Assembly (NCBI GenBank): GCA_913057435.1
Contig: CAJXNY010000009.1
Coordinates: 1 to 64,000 of the forward strand
Reading direction: 5' to 3'
DNA: 64,000 bases
DNA from: an uncultured Oceanospirillaceae bacterium
GTDB lineage: Bacteria; Pseudomonadota; Gammaproteobacteria; Pseudomonadales; Balneatricaceae
In this document: in pieces, positions 37,127-47,474 of the stretch
Layout of the letters: each line of letters begins with the position of its first letter
How positions within the stretch are numbered: the first letter of the stretch is position 1
Notes under the pieces: generated by a model
Databases searched by the model: none
What the model was told of the DNA's origin: nothing
Seen by the model: only the letters and a program-made list of their open reading frames with translations
Program-made: the position numbers and the translations under genes

Positions 37127-37263
37127 TTTCTGACCTGTGGACTCAGTGATAACAGGCGATACCAGGTAAAACAGAACGGGCCACGGCAGGCCTGTTGCCT
37201 GGCTAATAACAACAATGGCAGGGGGCTGAAATGGTTCATCAGGCTGCAGTCATCAATTTTCAG

Positions 37264-37387
37264 CTAACCACAGCGGATACAATAACCGGTGGCATCACGC
37301 ATATGGGCGAGCCAGTCGATACAGTCATTACTGAATATCTTCCGCGCCTCTCTGGTCTCTTTCAATGGAACCCGGCGGCCCCCGAAA
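37264..37387 (-). pseudogene. Possible C-terminal gene remnant
   Basis: On the minus strand an open stretch of about 40 codons ends in a TAG. Its last part reads FSNDCIDWLAHMRDATGY and then CIRCG, which looks protein-like in composition. It is preceded by an in-frame stop and has no start codon or ribosome site. I do not recognise the family; chance is possible. Confidence 0.2.
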
Positions 37388-37580
37388 CTATCAGATTGCT
37401 GCTATTTAAATAATCATTTCTAAGCGCGGAGAACGGCTTTAATTAAAAGGCTTATTAGCAACAGGTGATATTTCACACCAAAGTCTGCTGTTACGGCTGC
37501 AGGGGTTTCTAAATTTATCTGCTTATTGTCCCTGTTATTCTGAGTGTTGTTAAAAATTCATTGATTGTAATTGTTAGTAC

Positions 37581-37608
37581 TTTGAATTAACAAAAAATTA
37601 CCTATAAT
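37581..37608 (+). promoter_or_regulatory. Candidate promoter of the chemoreceptor gene
   Basis: TTTGAA (37581-37586), 16 bases, then TATAAT (37603-37608) in an AT-rich context. It lies 222 bases before the start, implying a long leader if used. Confidence 0.4.
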
Positions 37609-37830
37609 GGCCGCCCTGTTAACGAGATTGGCTGCTGTATGCCGAGCTTTTTCTTTCCTGAGTCGTCGCTGTTACCCCATAACAGGTTGCGGTCAGGTGG
37701 GGAAACTTCCGGCATCTGTCATGAAACTGCATGTTTTTTTGCCGTATTTGGCAGCTTGATGCTCAGCCAGCCTGACTTTTAATGAAGTACGTACTTTTAG
37801 TGCGGTTTATAAAGGATAGGTAATAGCACG

Positions 37831-39477
37831 ATGAGCCTTAAAACCCGTTTGACAATTATATCAGTTACATCTGTTATGGCGACAATTGTACTGGCAGTCG
37901 TGGTTGCTTTTCAGCTGGACCAGTTAGTGTCGCGTTTTGAGTCATTCAGAACGACATCCGTTGTTGCAGAAAAATACACACTGATGATTAACCGGGATCT
38001 TAATTACAGCTCCCGCCTTACGCGCAGTATTATGCTGGGTGATAATTTTGATAAAAATTACCGTAAACTGGATAGCCGCATCGGGGATATCCAGGGGCAT
38101 TTTGATGCGCTCAAACAGGCCATTGCGCAGATGCCTGGCGACAGTCAGCCATTGCAGCAGGCAGTAAGCAGCTCTATGCGGGATTCCCTGCGTTTCCTGG
38201 AAGATGGCCGCAGCCGTATGCTGAACCTGCAGCCAGAGCACGCCAGCGCTGATGCCCGCGCCGCCGCCTGGCAAGCCTATAAACGTGAAGCATCGCCCAT
38301 TGCTAATAGTGCCCGAGGCAGCTTCCGTAACCTGCAACAGATGTTGAGCACGTCCATCGAACGTAACACTGCCGCGATGGAGGCAGCGATCACCGATGCG
38401 CATATCCTCAGTTACGTGGTGTTTATTGTGGTTGCCTTTGTCGTTGCACTGGGTGTGATGAACGGCTTGCTCATTCGCGGCTGTATGTCGCGGCTGGACC
38501 GCTTGCGCCAGACCATGGCCAGTATCCGCCAGACCTCGGATTTGACGCAGCGGGTGACTGTACAGGGCGATGATGAGCTGGCGCAGACCGGACAGATCTT
38601 CAACGGGATGCTGGACCGCTTCCAGCAGCTGATCCAGCAGGTAGTGGATTCCAGTTCGAAAGTTGCAGCAGCGTCCACGCAGCTGGATGGTGTTGCCCGC
38701 TCCGGGATGAATGACCAGAAAGTACAGAACCAGGAAGTTGCCACCGTGGTATCTGCCATGGCACAGATGGGCGATAGCGTGGCAGAAGTCAGTCGCGATG
38801 CACAGCAGGCTGCTGATTCCGCAACCGCTGCGCATTCTCACTCCCACGAAGGGATCGGCCTGGCTCGCGAAGCCGTCGATACCATGCAGACGCTGGCAGA
38901 AAAAACCGGTATGGCCAGTGGCGTGGTTAGCCGGGTGCATGAAGCCAGTGGCCGCATCAATACGATGCTGAGTGTGATTCAGGCAGTGTCTGAACAGACC
39001 AATCTGCTGGCGTTGAATGCTGCTATTGAAGCGGCGCGTGCCGGTGATCAGGGCCGTGGCTTTGCTGTTGTTGCCGATGAAGTCCGCACGCTGGCTATTC
39101 GTAGCCAGGAATCAACCCGGGAAATTCAGCACATTATTGATGAACTGCAGCAGTCTTCCGAACAGGCGGTCCAGGCAATGGGTGAAAACCAGCAACTGGC
39201 CGACAACTCCGTCAGTAAATCACAGGTGATGTGTGACACCCTGGATCAGGTGGTTGCCGCTATCGACACCATTCAGCAGATGAACGCGCATATCGCGGCC
39301 AGCGCGACCGAGCAAAGTTCTGTGGCGATGGAAGTGAACGGCACGGTTACCCGGTTGCGGGAACTGGGTGACAACAGCCAACAGAGTGCCCGTGAAGTAG
39401 AAGAGTCCAGCCACGGTCTGGCAGGGCTGGCGGGTGATCTGCAGGGGGTGGTTGGTCAGTTCCGTTACCAGTCCTGA
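37831..39477 (+). CDS. Methyl-accepting chemotaxis protein
   Basis: 548 aa. TM1 about residues 10-28, a periplasmic four-helix-bundle-like domain to about 190, TM2 about 190-212, HAMP about 212-265 and the cytoplasmic signalling helices to the end. The kinase-contact hairpin tip contains [18 protein letters not shown] and [15 protein letters not shown] and is fully conserved. The ligand cannot be read from the sequence. No CheB/CheR pentapeptide tether is seen at the C-terminus. It is monocistronic. Confidence 0.96.
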   Translation: MSLKTRLTIISVTSVMATIVLAVVVAFQLDQLVSRFESFRTTSVVAEKYTLMINRDLNYSSRLTRSIMLGDNFDKNYRKLDSRIGDIQGHFDALKQAIAQMPGDSQPLQQAVSSSMRDSLRFLEDGRSRMLNLQPEHASADARAAAWQAYKREASPIANSARGSFRNLQQMLSTSIERNTAAMEAAITDAHILSYVVFIVVAFVVALGVMNGLLIRGCMSRLDRLRQTMASIRQTSDLTQRVTVQGDDELAQTGQIFNGMLDRFQQLIQQVVDSSSKVAAASTQLDGVARSGMNDQKVQNQEVATVVSAMAQMGDSVAEVSRDAQQAADSATAAHSHSHEGIGLAREAVDTMQTLAEKTGMASGVVSRVHEASGRINTMLSVIQAVSEQTNLLALNAAIEAARAGDQGRGFAVVADEVRTLAIRSQESTREIQHIIDELQQSSEQAVQAMGENQQLADNSVSKSQVMCDTLDQVVAAIDTIQQMNAHIAASATEQSSVAMEVNGTVTRLRELGDNSQQSAREVEESSHGLAGLAGDLQGVVGQFRYQS

Positions 39478-39640
39478 ATGACAGGCATAGGGCAAACGAA
39501 GTGTTGGCACTTTGTCGGCCTGTTGCAGGTGGTCTGTGTGTCAGCACGGCCCGGCCTGGATGAAGCCCTGGTAACAACGCCACACGGCCTTTTATTCACC
39601 TGATTTCCCACAGAGATCGAAAGCCCCGATTATTTAGAAA

Positions 39641-39675
39641 ATAATGCAGCCCTCCTGACAGGAGGGCTGCATTAT
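39641..39675 (-). terminator. Long perfect hairpin at the distal end of the CRISPR array
   Basis: ATAATGCAGCCCTCCTG and its exact complement are separated by a single A (17+17). On the minus strand, the direction of array transcription, it is followed by TTTTCT and AT-rich sequence. So it is probably the terminator of the pre-crRNA. It begins 2 bases beyond the last, degenerate repeat. Confidence 0.6.
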
Positions 39676-39677
39676 CA

Positions 39678-40006
39678 CTGATAAGCTGCCTGTGCGGCAG
39701 TGAGCATCCAGCAGCGCTGTGGCCGCTGGCGGCTGCTTTTCTAAGCTGCCTGTGCGGCAGTGAGCACCGCCGGAACGCATCATAATCAGGGTGTGCTTTT
39801 CTAAGCTGCCTGTGCGGCAGTGAGCCGTTCCAGATGACGCGGGATAATGATGCAGACTTTCTAAGCTGCCTGTGCGGCAGTGAGCCCAGTACGCCAGCCC
39901 GGCACTGTCCGCCGCGCTTTCTAAGCTGCCTGTGCGGCAGTGAACAAGAGGACGCGACACCAGGGGCAGATGATGCCGTTTCTAAGCTGCCTGTGCGGCA
40001 GTGAAC
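39678..40006 (-). CRISPR. Orphan type I-F CRISPR array, 6 repeats and 5 spacers
   Basis: Six 28-nt repeats lie at 39678, 39738, 39798, 39858, 39918 and 39979 (start positions). In the sense orientation (minus strand) each reads GTTCACTGCCGCACAGGCAG then CTTAGAAA, the Cas6f/Csy4 repeat with stem CTGCC/GGCAG. Spacers are 32, 32, 32, 32 and 33 nt. The first two repeats at the high-coordinate end start GTT, the other four start GCT. The lowest-coordinate repeat is degenerate at its 3' end, so the leader lies at 40007 onward. No cas gene is in the window. Confidence 0.95.
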
Positions 40007-40080
40007 TAGAGAGATTATCGGCTTTTTCCTTACGATAAAAGGGGTTAACGGTAAAAGCCAGGGTTGACCCTTTTTTTTCG
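40007..40080 (-). promoter_or_regulatory. CRISPR leader
   Basis: AT-rich sequence directly before the first (newest) repeat on the minus strand. It contains a T/A-rich block and AAAAAAAAGGGTCAACCCT at its far end. The position fits a type I-F leader with the array promoter and adaptation signals. Confidence 0.6.
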
Positions 40081-40224
40081 TAGGTCGTTAAGTTGTTGAT
40101 TTTTGGTGGGTGGTTGTGGGGTGAATAAAAAAGGGTCTGGCATGTTGCTGTGGGCAGAGTTGCGCTTTTCTGGTGGGTAGTGGCTCAGGGGCCTGTGTTG
40201 GCGGGCGGGCTGAGGGTTTTAGAG

Positions 40225-40272
40225 CAGAGCTTCCCGGTGGGACACCGGTCCCACAGGGAGGGAGAAGCTCTG
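40225..40272. repeat. Nested palindrome downstream of the M23 peptidase gene
   Basis: Outer arms CAGAGCTTC (40225-40233) and GAAGCTCTG (40264-40272) enclose an inner hairpin GTGGGAC-ACCG-GTCCCAC (40237-40254). There is no T run, so it is not a standard terminator. It may be a REP-like extragenic palindrome that stabilises the 3' end. Confidence 0.45.
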
Positions 40273-40281
40273 TACTTTGGA

Positions 40282-41130
40282 TTACTTGCCTTCTACAAAC
40301 AGCAGCGGATCAACCCGGGTGTTATTCAGGCTGACGGTCCAGTGCAGGTGGGGGCCGGTGACGCGGCCGGTTTTGCCGACTTTGCCGATGCTGTCGCCCA
40401 GTTTGAGTGTGTCGCCGAGCTTTACATCGGTCTGGCTCATGTGGCAGTAGAGGCTGGTGAGGCCGTTGCCGTGGTCGAGGATGACGGTGTTGCCGTTAAA
40501 AAAGTAGTTGTTTACGGCGACCACGGTGCCCGGGGCCGGGGCGGTGATCGGTGCGCCTTTGGGGGCGGCGATGTCCAGCCCGCTGTGCGGGTTGCGCGGC
40601 TGTTTGTTAAAAAAGCGCTTTAAGCCGAACGGGCTGCTGAACGGGCCTTTGGCGGGCAGTACAAACTGAGTGACCGGCTGGGTCGGGTTGCTCCAGTGTT
40701 TAAAGGCGGCCACCATCTCGATCTTTTCACGTTTCCAGCGGGCGATATCTTTCGGGTCTGGATTGACGTGGCGTTTGTTTTTTACTGTCAGGTACTGGGC
40801 GCGGTATTCCTTGTCATCAATATCAAAGTAATACGAGGTGGCGTTGGCGCGCAGGTGTTGCTGTTTTTTGACGTTGGCTTTCAGCGGAATACCGGCCACC
40901 GCAACCCAGTGGGCTTTGTCGGCCAGCGGGGTGTTTTTGGTGGAGAGAATCATTACCCGGTTGCCTTTGTACCAGCCAGCGGGTTGTTTGGCCGCGCTCA
41001 GGCCGGTGAGTGGCACCAGCGCGATACCGCCGGGTACGCGGGCTTCTTCTGGTAGTGTGAGTGCCTGGGCGCTGAGGCTGTAGAGGCCCATGGCGGTGGT
41101 GATCAGGCCGGTGATAAACAGATTTTTCAT
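40282..41130 (-). CDS. Exported M23-family metallopeptidase
   Basis: 282 aa with a signal peptide (LITTAMGLYSLSAQALTLP). An N-terminal beta-rich domain is followed by a LytM/M23 domain from about residue 150. The zinc ligands are His and Asp in NPHSGLDIAAPKGAPI and the HxH of GPHLHW; ILDHGNGLTSLYCHM is also present. All ligands are present, so it is probably an active peptidoglycan endopeptidase. The start overlaps the xseA stop (ATGA). Confidence 0.92.
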   Translation of the reverse strand: MKNLFITGLITTAMGLYSLSAQALTLPEEARVPGGIALVPLTGLSAAKQPAGWYKGNRVMILSTKNTPLADKAHWVAVAGIPLKANVKKQQHLRANATSYYFDIDDKEYRAQYLTVKNKRHVNPDPKDIARWKREKIEMVAAFKHWSNPTQPVTQFVLPAKGPFSSPFGLKRFFNKQPRNPHSGLDIAAPKGAPITAPAPGTVVAVNNYFFNGNTVILDHGNGLTSLYCHMSQTDVKLGDTLKLGDSIGKVGKTGRVTGPHLHWTVSLNNTRVDPLLFVEGK

Positions 41131-42503
41131 GGCTCTATATCCTTCAGAGTTTCAGTCACGGTGCTGCGAATGCGGCCACGGTGCAGGCGGGTGATAATGT
41201 CGGCACCGGGCTGCAACTCGCTGGCGTTGCGCACTACGGTGCCATCGGGTTGCTGAACAATGGCGTAACCGCGTTCCAGGGTGGCCAGCGGGCTGACGGT
41301 GTTGAGTTTACCGGCGGCAGCGGCCAGCCGCAGGCGGCCGGTTTGCAGGCGGTTTTGCATCTGGCGCTGCAGGCGGTGGTGCAGGTTCTCGATCAGGGCG
41401 CGCTGGCGATCAATCTGTTTTTGCGGCGCGCTGAGCGCGAGGCGTTTATCCAGCACATCCAGTTGCAGATGGTAGCTGTTGAGCTTGCGGTTGATGGCCT
41501 GTTTAAGCCGTAGCTCCAGTTCATCCAGCCGCTGGGCGCGTTCACGCAGTTTGTCGCCAGGATGACGCAGCCGGGCGCGAAGTGCTCCGACCTGGTGGCG
41601 GCCCTGGGCGATACGCAGGTTCATCTGCCGTTGCAGTCGAGTCTGCAGCTGGTAGAGCCGGGCGCGCAGGGCAGCCTGGTCAGGGCTGAGCAGTTCAGCG
41701 GCAGCGGAAGGGGTGGCAGCGCGCAGGTCGGCGACGAAGTCGGCAATGGAAACATCGACTTCATGGCCTACGGCGCTGACGATCGGCAGCTGGCTGTTGA
41801 AGATGGCGCGGGCGACGGACTCTTCGTTAAACGGCCACAGATCTTCCAGTGAGCCGCCGCCCCGGCCCACAATCAGTACATCGGCTACGCCGTGGCGGTT
41901 GGCCTGGTCGATGGCGCGGCAGATCTGGGCGGCGGCGTCATCGCCCTGTACCGCTGTGGGGTAAAGGGTGACGGGCAGGCCGGGAAAGCGGCGTTTGAGT
42001 ACGGTTAGAATATCGTGCACGGCAGCGCCAGTGGGCGAGGTGACCACGCCTATGTGGCGGGCATACTCGGGCAGTGGCTGTTTATGGGCCGGGTCAAACA
42101 GGCCCTCCTGCTGCAGCTGGTATTTGAGCTGCTCGAACGCCTGCTGTAACTGGCCGGTGCCGCTTTCGGCCATGTGCTCGCAGATCAGCTGATAGTCGCC
42201 ACGGCCTTCATAGAGGCTGACTTTGGCGCGCACCACCACCTGATCGCCATTCTTTGGCAAATAGCGCAGGCCCATGCTGCGATTTTTAAACATCGCGCAG
42301 CGCACCTGGGCTTTGCTATCTTTTAAGGTGAAGTACCAGTGACCGGAGCTGGGGCGGACGAAGTTGGACAGTTCGCCCTGCACTTCAATGGTCAGGAACG
42401 AACGCTCCAGCAGATTACGGGCCTGACGGTTCAGGTCGCTGACGCTGAGGGCATGCCGGGAGGCGGGCTGAGGTGAATAGCTGTCTTGATACATGGCCAA
42501 CAT
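41127..42503 (-). CDS. xseA: Exodeoxyribonuclease VII large subunit
   Basis: Catalytic subunit of exonuclease VII, which degrades single-stranded DNA to oligonucleotides together with XseB. N-terminal OB-fold (LERSFLTIEVQGELSNFVRP, GHWYFTLKDSKAQVRCAMF), the catalytic domain (VVTSPTGAAVHDILTVLKRR, IVGRGGGSLEDLWPFNEE, SAVGHEVDVSIADFVAD), then a long coiled coil (about 270-400) and a C-terminal strand region (LERGYAIVQ). About 458 aa from the ATG at 42503, chosen for the AGGG just upstream; ATG 42494 is an alternative. xseB is not nearby. Divergent from guaB. Confidence 0.95.
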   Translation of the reverse strand: MLAMYQDSYSPQPASRHALSVSDLNRQARNLLERSFLTIEVQGELSNFVRPSSGHWYFTLKDSKAQVRCAMFKNRSMGLRYLPKNGDQVVVRAKVSLYEGRGDYQLICEHMAESGTGQLQQAFEQLKYQLQQEGLFDPAHKQPLPEYARHIGVVTSPTGAAVHDILTVLKRRFPGLPVTLYPTAVQGDDAAAQICRAIDQANRHGVADVLIVGRGGGSLEDLWPFNEESVARAIFNSQLPIVSAVGHEVDVSIADFVADLRAATPSAAAELLSPDQAALRARLYQLQTRLQRQMNLRIAQGRHQVGALRARLRHPGDKLRERAQRLDELELRLKQAINRKLNSYHLQLDVLDKRLALSAPQKQIDRQRALIENLHHRLQRQMQNRLQTGRLRLAAAAGKLNTVSPLATLERGYAIVQQPDGTVVRNASELQPGADIITRLHRGRIRSTVTETLKDIEP

Positions 42504-42643
42504 CTTACCCTGGTCCTCTGCTTTGGGGCAGGGGCGGTGAAGTGTCATTTTTGGGGCTTCCTGTCGCAGCGCCAGGTAACAGAATTGTTACAGGATCCGG
42601 TTATTTTCCCCAGGTATTTCGCGCGATTTACCCGGCTGTCAGA

Positions 42644-42672
42644 TTGAGACTGGGGACGGGATGCTGTAGAAT
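42644..42672 (+). promoter_or_regulatory. Promoter of guaB-guaA
   Basis: TTGAGA (42644-42649), a 17-base spacer and TAGAAT (42667-42672), about 48 bases before guaB. Good match at ideal spacing. Confidence 0.6.
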
Positions 42673-42702
42673 TGCGCGCTTAAATTTTTTACACCTTTTT
42701 AA

Positions 42703-44190
<1,488 letters not shown>

Positions 44191-44214
44191 GCACAGAATA
44201 AACATTTGAAGAAT

Positions 44215-44249
44215 GGGGTGGTGATTTAACCGCCCCGTTTTTTTTTTGC
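44215..44249 (+). terminator. Terminator between guaB and guaA
   Basis: GGGGTGGT-GATTTA-ACCGCCCC followed by ten T. It may attenuate guaA relative to guaB, as guaA starts only 40 bases later with no obvious promoter of its own. Confidence 0.75.
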
Positions 44250-44289
44250 AGATTCCACAGGGACTGCAGAGACGGTGGAGACACTGAAC

Positions 44290-45870
44290 ATGACACAAGA
44301 TATTCACGCTCAGAAAATCCTGATTATGGATTTTGGTTCTCAGTACACTCAGCTGATTGCACGTCGCGTACGTGAGATCGGTGTTTACTGTGAAGTCCGT
44401 GCCTGGGATATGGACGAAGCGGAACTCCGCGAGTACAACCCTAAAGGTATTATCCTGGCCGGTGGCCCTGAGTCTGTTACTGAGCTGGACTCGCCGCGTG
44501 CACCACAGGCTGTTTTTGAGCTGGGTGTGCCGGTTCTGGGTATCTGCTACGGCATGCAGACAATGGCAGAGCAGATGGGCGGTAAGGTGGAAACATCTGA
44601 TCTGCGCGAATTCGGCTACGCCAAAGTACGTCTGGCAGATTCTGCCAGCAAGCTGCTGGAAGGCATCGAAGATCAGCTGGCCAACAATGGCTCGCTGATG
44701 CTGGATGTGTGGATGAGCCACGGTGACAAGGTAACTGAACTGCCGGAAGGCTTCAGTGTGATTGCCTCCACCGAGTCTGCGCCGATTGCGGCGATCTGCA
44801 ACCCGGAGAAAAACTTCTTCGGCGTTCAGTTCCACCCGGAAGTTACCCACACTAAACAGGGCGGCCGCATTTTGCAGCGCTTTGTTGTGGATATCTGTGA
44901 GACTGAAGCACTGTGGAACCCGGCTAACATTATTGCCGACCAGATCGCCAAAGTACGCGCTCAGGTTGGGGATAACAAAGTCCTGCTGGGTCTGTCCGGC
45001 GGTGTTGACTCTTCAGTTGTGGCAGCCCTGCTGCACAAAGCGATCGGCGACAAGCTGACCTGTGTGTTTGTGGATAACGGCCTGCTGCGTAAGAACGAAG
45101 GTGATCAGGTAATGGACATGTTCGCTAAGAACATGGGCGTACGTGTAATCCGTTCTGCGTCTGAAGATCTGTTCCTGGGCCGTCTGCTGGGTGAAAGCGA
45201 CCCTGAAGCCAAGCGTAAAATCATCGGCAACACCTTTATTGAAGTGTTTGATGAAGAAGCGACCAAGCTGCAGGATGTTAAATTCCTCGCGCAGGGCACC
45301 ATCTACCCGGATGTCATCGAGTCTGCGGCGTCTAAAACTGGCAAGGCCCATGTGATCAAATCACACCACAATGTGGGTGGCCTGCCGGATGATATGGCGA
45401 TGGAACTGTGCGAACCACTGCGCGAGCTGTTCAAAGACGAAGTGCGCAAGATCGGTCTGGAACTGGGTCTGCCATACGATATGGTTTACCGTCATCCATT
45501 CCCGGGTCCGGGTCTGGGTGTGCGTATCCTGGGCGAAGTGAAGAAAGAGTATGCGGATATCCTGCGTGAAGCGGACGCGATCTTCCTGGAAGAGCTGCAC
45601 AAAGCTGACTGGTACCATAAAACCAGCCAGTCTTTCGCCGTATTCCTGCCGGTTAAATCCGTTGGTGTGGTTGGCGATGGCCGTCGTTACGAGTACGTGA
45701 TTGCACTGCGTGCCGTTGAGACCATCGACTTTATGACCGCACGCTGGGCACACCTGCCGTACGAGCTGCTGGAAACCGTCTCTGGCCGTATCATCAACGA
45801 GATTCCACATGTCTCTCGTGTGACCTACGATGTCAGCTCCAAGCCGCCTGCGACGATTGAGTGGGAATAA
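44290..45870 (+). CDS. guaA: GMP synthase (glutamine-hydrolysing)
   Basis: Aminates XMP to GMP using glutamine and ATP. N-terminal class I glutamine amidotransferase: Cys in [11 protein letters not shown], His and Glu in [11 protein letters not shown]-PPase domain with [14 protein letters not shown], then the dimerisation domain ending [13 protein letters not shown] chose the ATG at 44290 (526 aa, E. coli 525); a GTG 5 codons upstream is in frame but less likely. Confidence 0.98.
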   Translation: MTQDIHAQKILIMDFGSQYTQLIARRVREIGVYCEVRAWDMDEAELREYNPKGIILAGGPESVTELDSPRAPQAVFELGVPVLGICYGMQTMAEQMGGKVETSDLREFGYAKVRLADSASKLLEGIEDQLANNGSLMLDVWMSHGDKVTELPEGFSVIASTESAPIAAICNPEKNFFGVQFHPEVTHTKQGGRILQRFVVDICETEALWNPANIIADQIAKVRAQVGDNKVLLGLSGGVDSSVVAALLHKAIGDKLTCVFVDNGLLRKNEGDQVMDMFAKNMGVRVIRSASEDLFLGRLLGESDPEAKRKIIGNTFIEVFDEEATKLQDVKFLAQGTIYPDVIESAASKTGKAHVIKSHHNVGGLPDDMAMELCEPLRELFKDEVRKIGLELGLPYDMVYRHPFPGPGLGVRILGEVKKEYADILREADAIFLEELHKADWYHKTSQSFAVFLPVKSVGVVGDGRRYEYVIALRAVETIDFMTARWAHLPYELLETVSGRIINEIPHVSRVTYDVSSKPPATIEWE

Positions 45871-45895
45871 TCAGCTGAGCTGATTAACGCTTGAA

Positions 45896-45932
45896 TAAAA
45901 ACCCCGAAGGTTAGCGCCTTCGGGGTTTTTTT
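45896..45932. terminator. Bidirectional terminator after guaA
   Basis: AACCCCGAAGG-TTAGCG-CCTTCGGGGTT with A5 on the left and T7 on the right. Shared with the convergent response-regulator gene. Confidence 0.88.
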
Positions 45933-45956
45933 ATACGTTTTGAATGAGGCGCCGGG

Positions 45957-47204
45957 TCAGGCAGATGCTTGCTGTTTAACCGCCTCCAGGTTGTTCTGAA
46001 TACGCTGGACCAGTAATTTTTTATCCACAGGCTTGAGTACCACCTGTTTAATGCCCGCTTTGGCGGCTTCCAGTACGATATCGCGTTCGTTCTGGTTGGC
46101 CATGGCGATAATCCGGGTGTGCTCCAGTGCCGGGTGATTGCGGATGCGGGAAATAACATGCAACGCGCTGGTATCCGGCAGGGTGAGGTCTACCAGGGCG
46201 ATAGCCGGTTTCCAGTCGGCCATTTTTTTCAGCGCTTCGGTGCCGGTCTGTACTGGATAGGTGATGATGCCGATCCGGGCCAGCACTTCGTTGATGCTGC
46301 TCAGTTGCTTCATTTCATCTTCGATAATCATCACACCGTGTTCCGGGCAGGGCGTCTGCTGACTGATCTGGTCCATTCGCGCCTGTTTACCCTCGCTGGC
46401 CAGTTGCTCGCTCAGTGAGGCTTTATCTGTCAGATGAGCGTTAACATCCTCCGGGCTATTGCTGCGGCCACGGCTGGCCTGGCCCAGTTTCTCCTGTTGC
46501 TGGCGGGTTTGCTCGACCATATTGCTGATCAGCTGTTGCGACTCATACGCCTGGGGGTTGTTTACCAGCTGGCTGGTGTTACTGATCTGGGCCTGCAGGC
46601 TGATCTGTTTTAGTGTGCCAGGGTCGGTGCCCTGCTGCTCCAGCTGCTGGCGTATATGGTTCATGGCGTCATGCAGGGTTTGCTGTAATCGCTGCTCGGT
46701 TTCATCGGTCAGCTGGCCCAGCCGTTCGCCAGAGGTCAGCATCTGTTCCAGATACGCTTCGACTTCATCCAGTGGCAGGTTGCCGAAGCCGCTCTGCTGG
46801 CGGTAATACAACAGCCGCTCTATTTCACGCAGGCGAATCAGCATGTAATTAAGATCGTAGAGTGGGCAGGCCAGAAAGTAGTCGTTGAATATGTTTTTGA
46901 TACAGCTATCGAAGGCTGTCTGCACATCCTGTTTGATCGCCAGTAACATAATGTAAGAGATGCACTGGTCGATGCTGCGGTTGGCTCTGAGCAGGTGCAG
47001 GTAGAACACTTCGTTTTGCTGCACGGTTTCAAACCCCAGAATCATCAGATCAACCGGCTTCTTTTCCAGCAGGTTAAGCACTTCTGCTTCGGTACGGGCG
47101 ACAGTGTATTTGGGGTAGTGGCTGTTGATCAGTTTCCCCAGCGATTCCGTGTAATCCTTATTATCGGTTACCAGCAGAATGCTCAGTTGGTTGGCGTCTG
47201 CCAT
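45957..47204 (-). CDS. Two-receiver response regulator without output domain
   Basis: 415 aa. The N-terminal receiver-like domain (about 1-120, SILLVTDNKDYTESLGKLI) has ILGF where the phospho-acceptor Asp should be, so it is a pseudo-receiver. The middle 170 residues are Gln-rich, helical and probably coiled coil. The C-terminal receiver (about 290-410) is complete: acidic IIEDE, acceptor Asp in ALVDLTLPD, Lys in VLKPVDK. There is no DNA-binding or enzymatic output, so it probably acts by protein contact. AGGAG stands 6 bases before the ATG. No histidine kinase is adjacent. Confidence 0.8.
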   Translation of the reverse strand: MADANQLSILLVTDNKDYTESLGKLINSHYPKYTVARTEAEVLNLLEKKPVDLMILGFETVQQNEVFYLHLLRANRSIDQCISYIMLLAIKQDVQTAFDSCIKNIFNDYFLACPLYDLNYMLIRLREIERLLYYRQQSGFGNLPLDEVEAYLEQMLTSGERLGQLTDETEQRLQQTLHDAMNHIRQQLEQQGTDPGTLKQISLQAQISNTSQLVNNPQAYESQQLISNMVEQTRQQQEKLGQASRGRSNSPEDVNAHLTDKASLSEQLASEGKQARMDQISQQTPCPEHGVMIIEDEMKQLSSINEVLARIGIITYPVQTGTEALKKMADWKPAIALVDLTLPDTSALHVISRIRNHPALEHTRIIAMANQNERDIVLEAAKAGIKQVVLKPVDKKLLVQRIQNNLEAVKQQASA

Positions 47205-47351
47205 GGGCCGCTCCTTAGTCCTGGTCTTTATACAATAAGCTTGGCTGGAAGGTCTGCTGGGTAGCGTGAGTGTCGACGCATTACTGAGCCAGCGTTTGCA
47301 GTATAGATGAAGGTTTTATTTACACATGCAGACCAAGGGTATAAACGCCGA

Positions 47352-47385
47352 GTAAAAAAACAGGGCAGCCTTGAGGGCCGCCCTG
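47352..47385 (-). terminator. Terminator of the LysR gene
   Basis: AGGGCGGCC and GGCTGCCCT pair on the minus strand, with a short loop, followed by T7. It lies about 90 bases after the LysR stop. Confidence 0.7.
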
Positions 47386-47474
47386 AATCGGACATGTCAG
47401 CAATAGGGGGGCTGACTTACTTTTACTATGGTTGACCCGGGCATATTTTGCGAATATCAGTTACTAGTTTTTAG

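Larger units (their letters stand above)
36933..37830. other. Long intergenic region of about 900 bp
   Basis: The largest gene-poor gap in the window. It contains an operator-like palindrome (37106-37126), a possible gene remnant on the minus strand (37264-37387) and the promoter candidate for the chemoreceptor (37581-37608). Two short plus-strand frames of about 60 codons are present but have no ribosome site or coding character. Confidence 0.5.

Noticed and set aside
39634-39960. 108-codon minus-strand reading frame with repeated HCRTGSLE
   Set aside because: It is the CRISPR array read as protein; the repeat plus spacer length of 60 is a multiple of three, so the frame stays open by chance.
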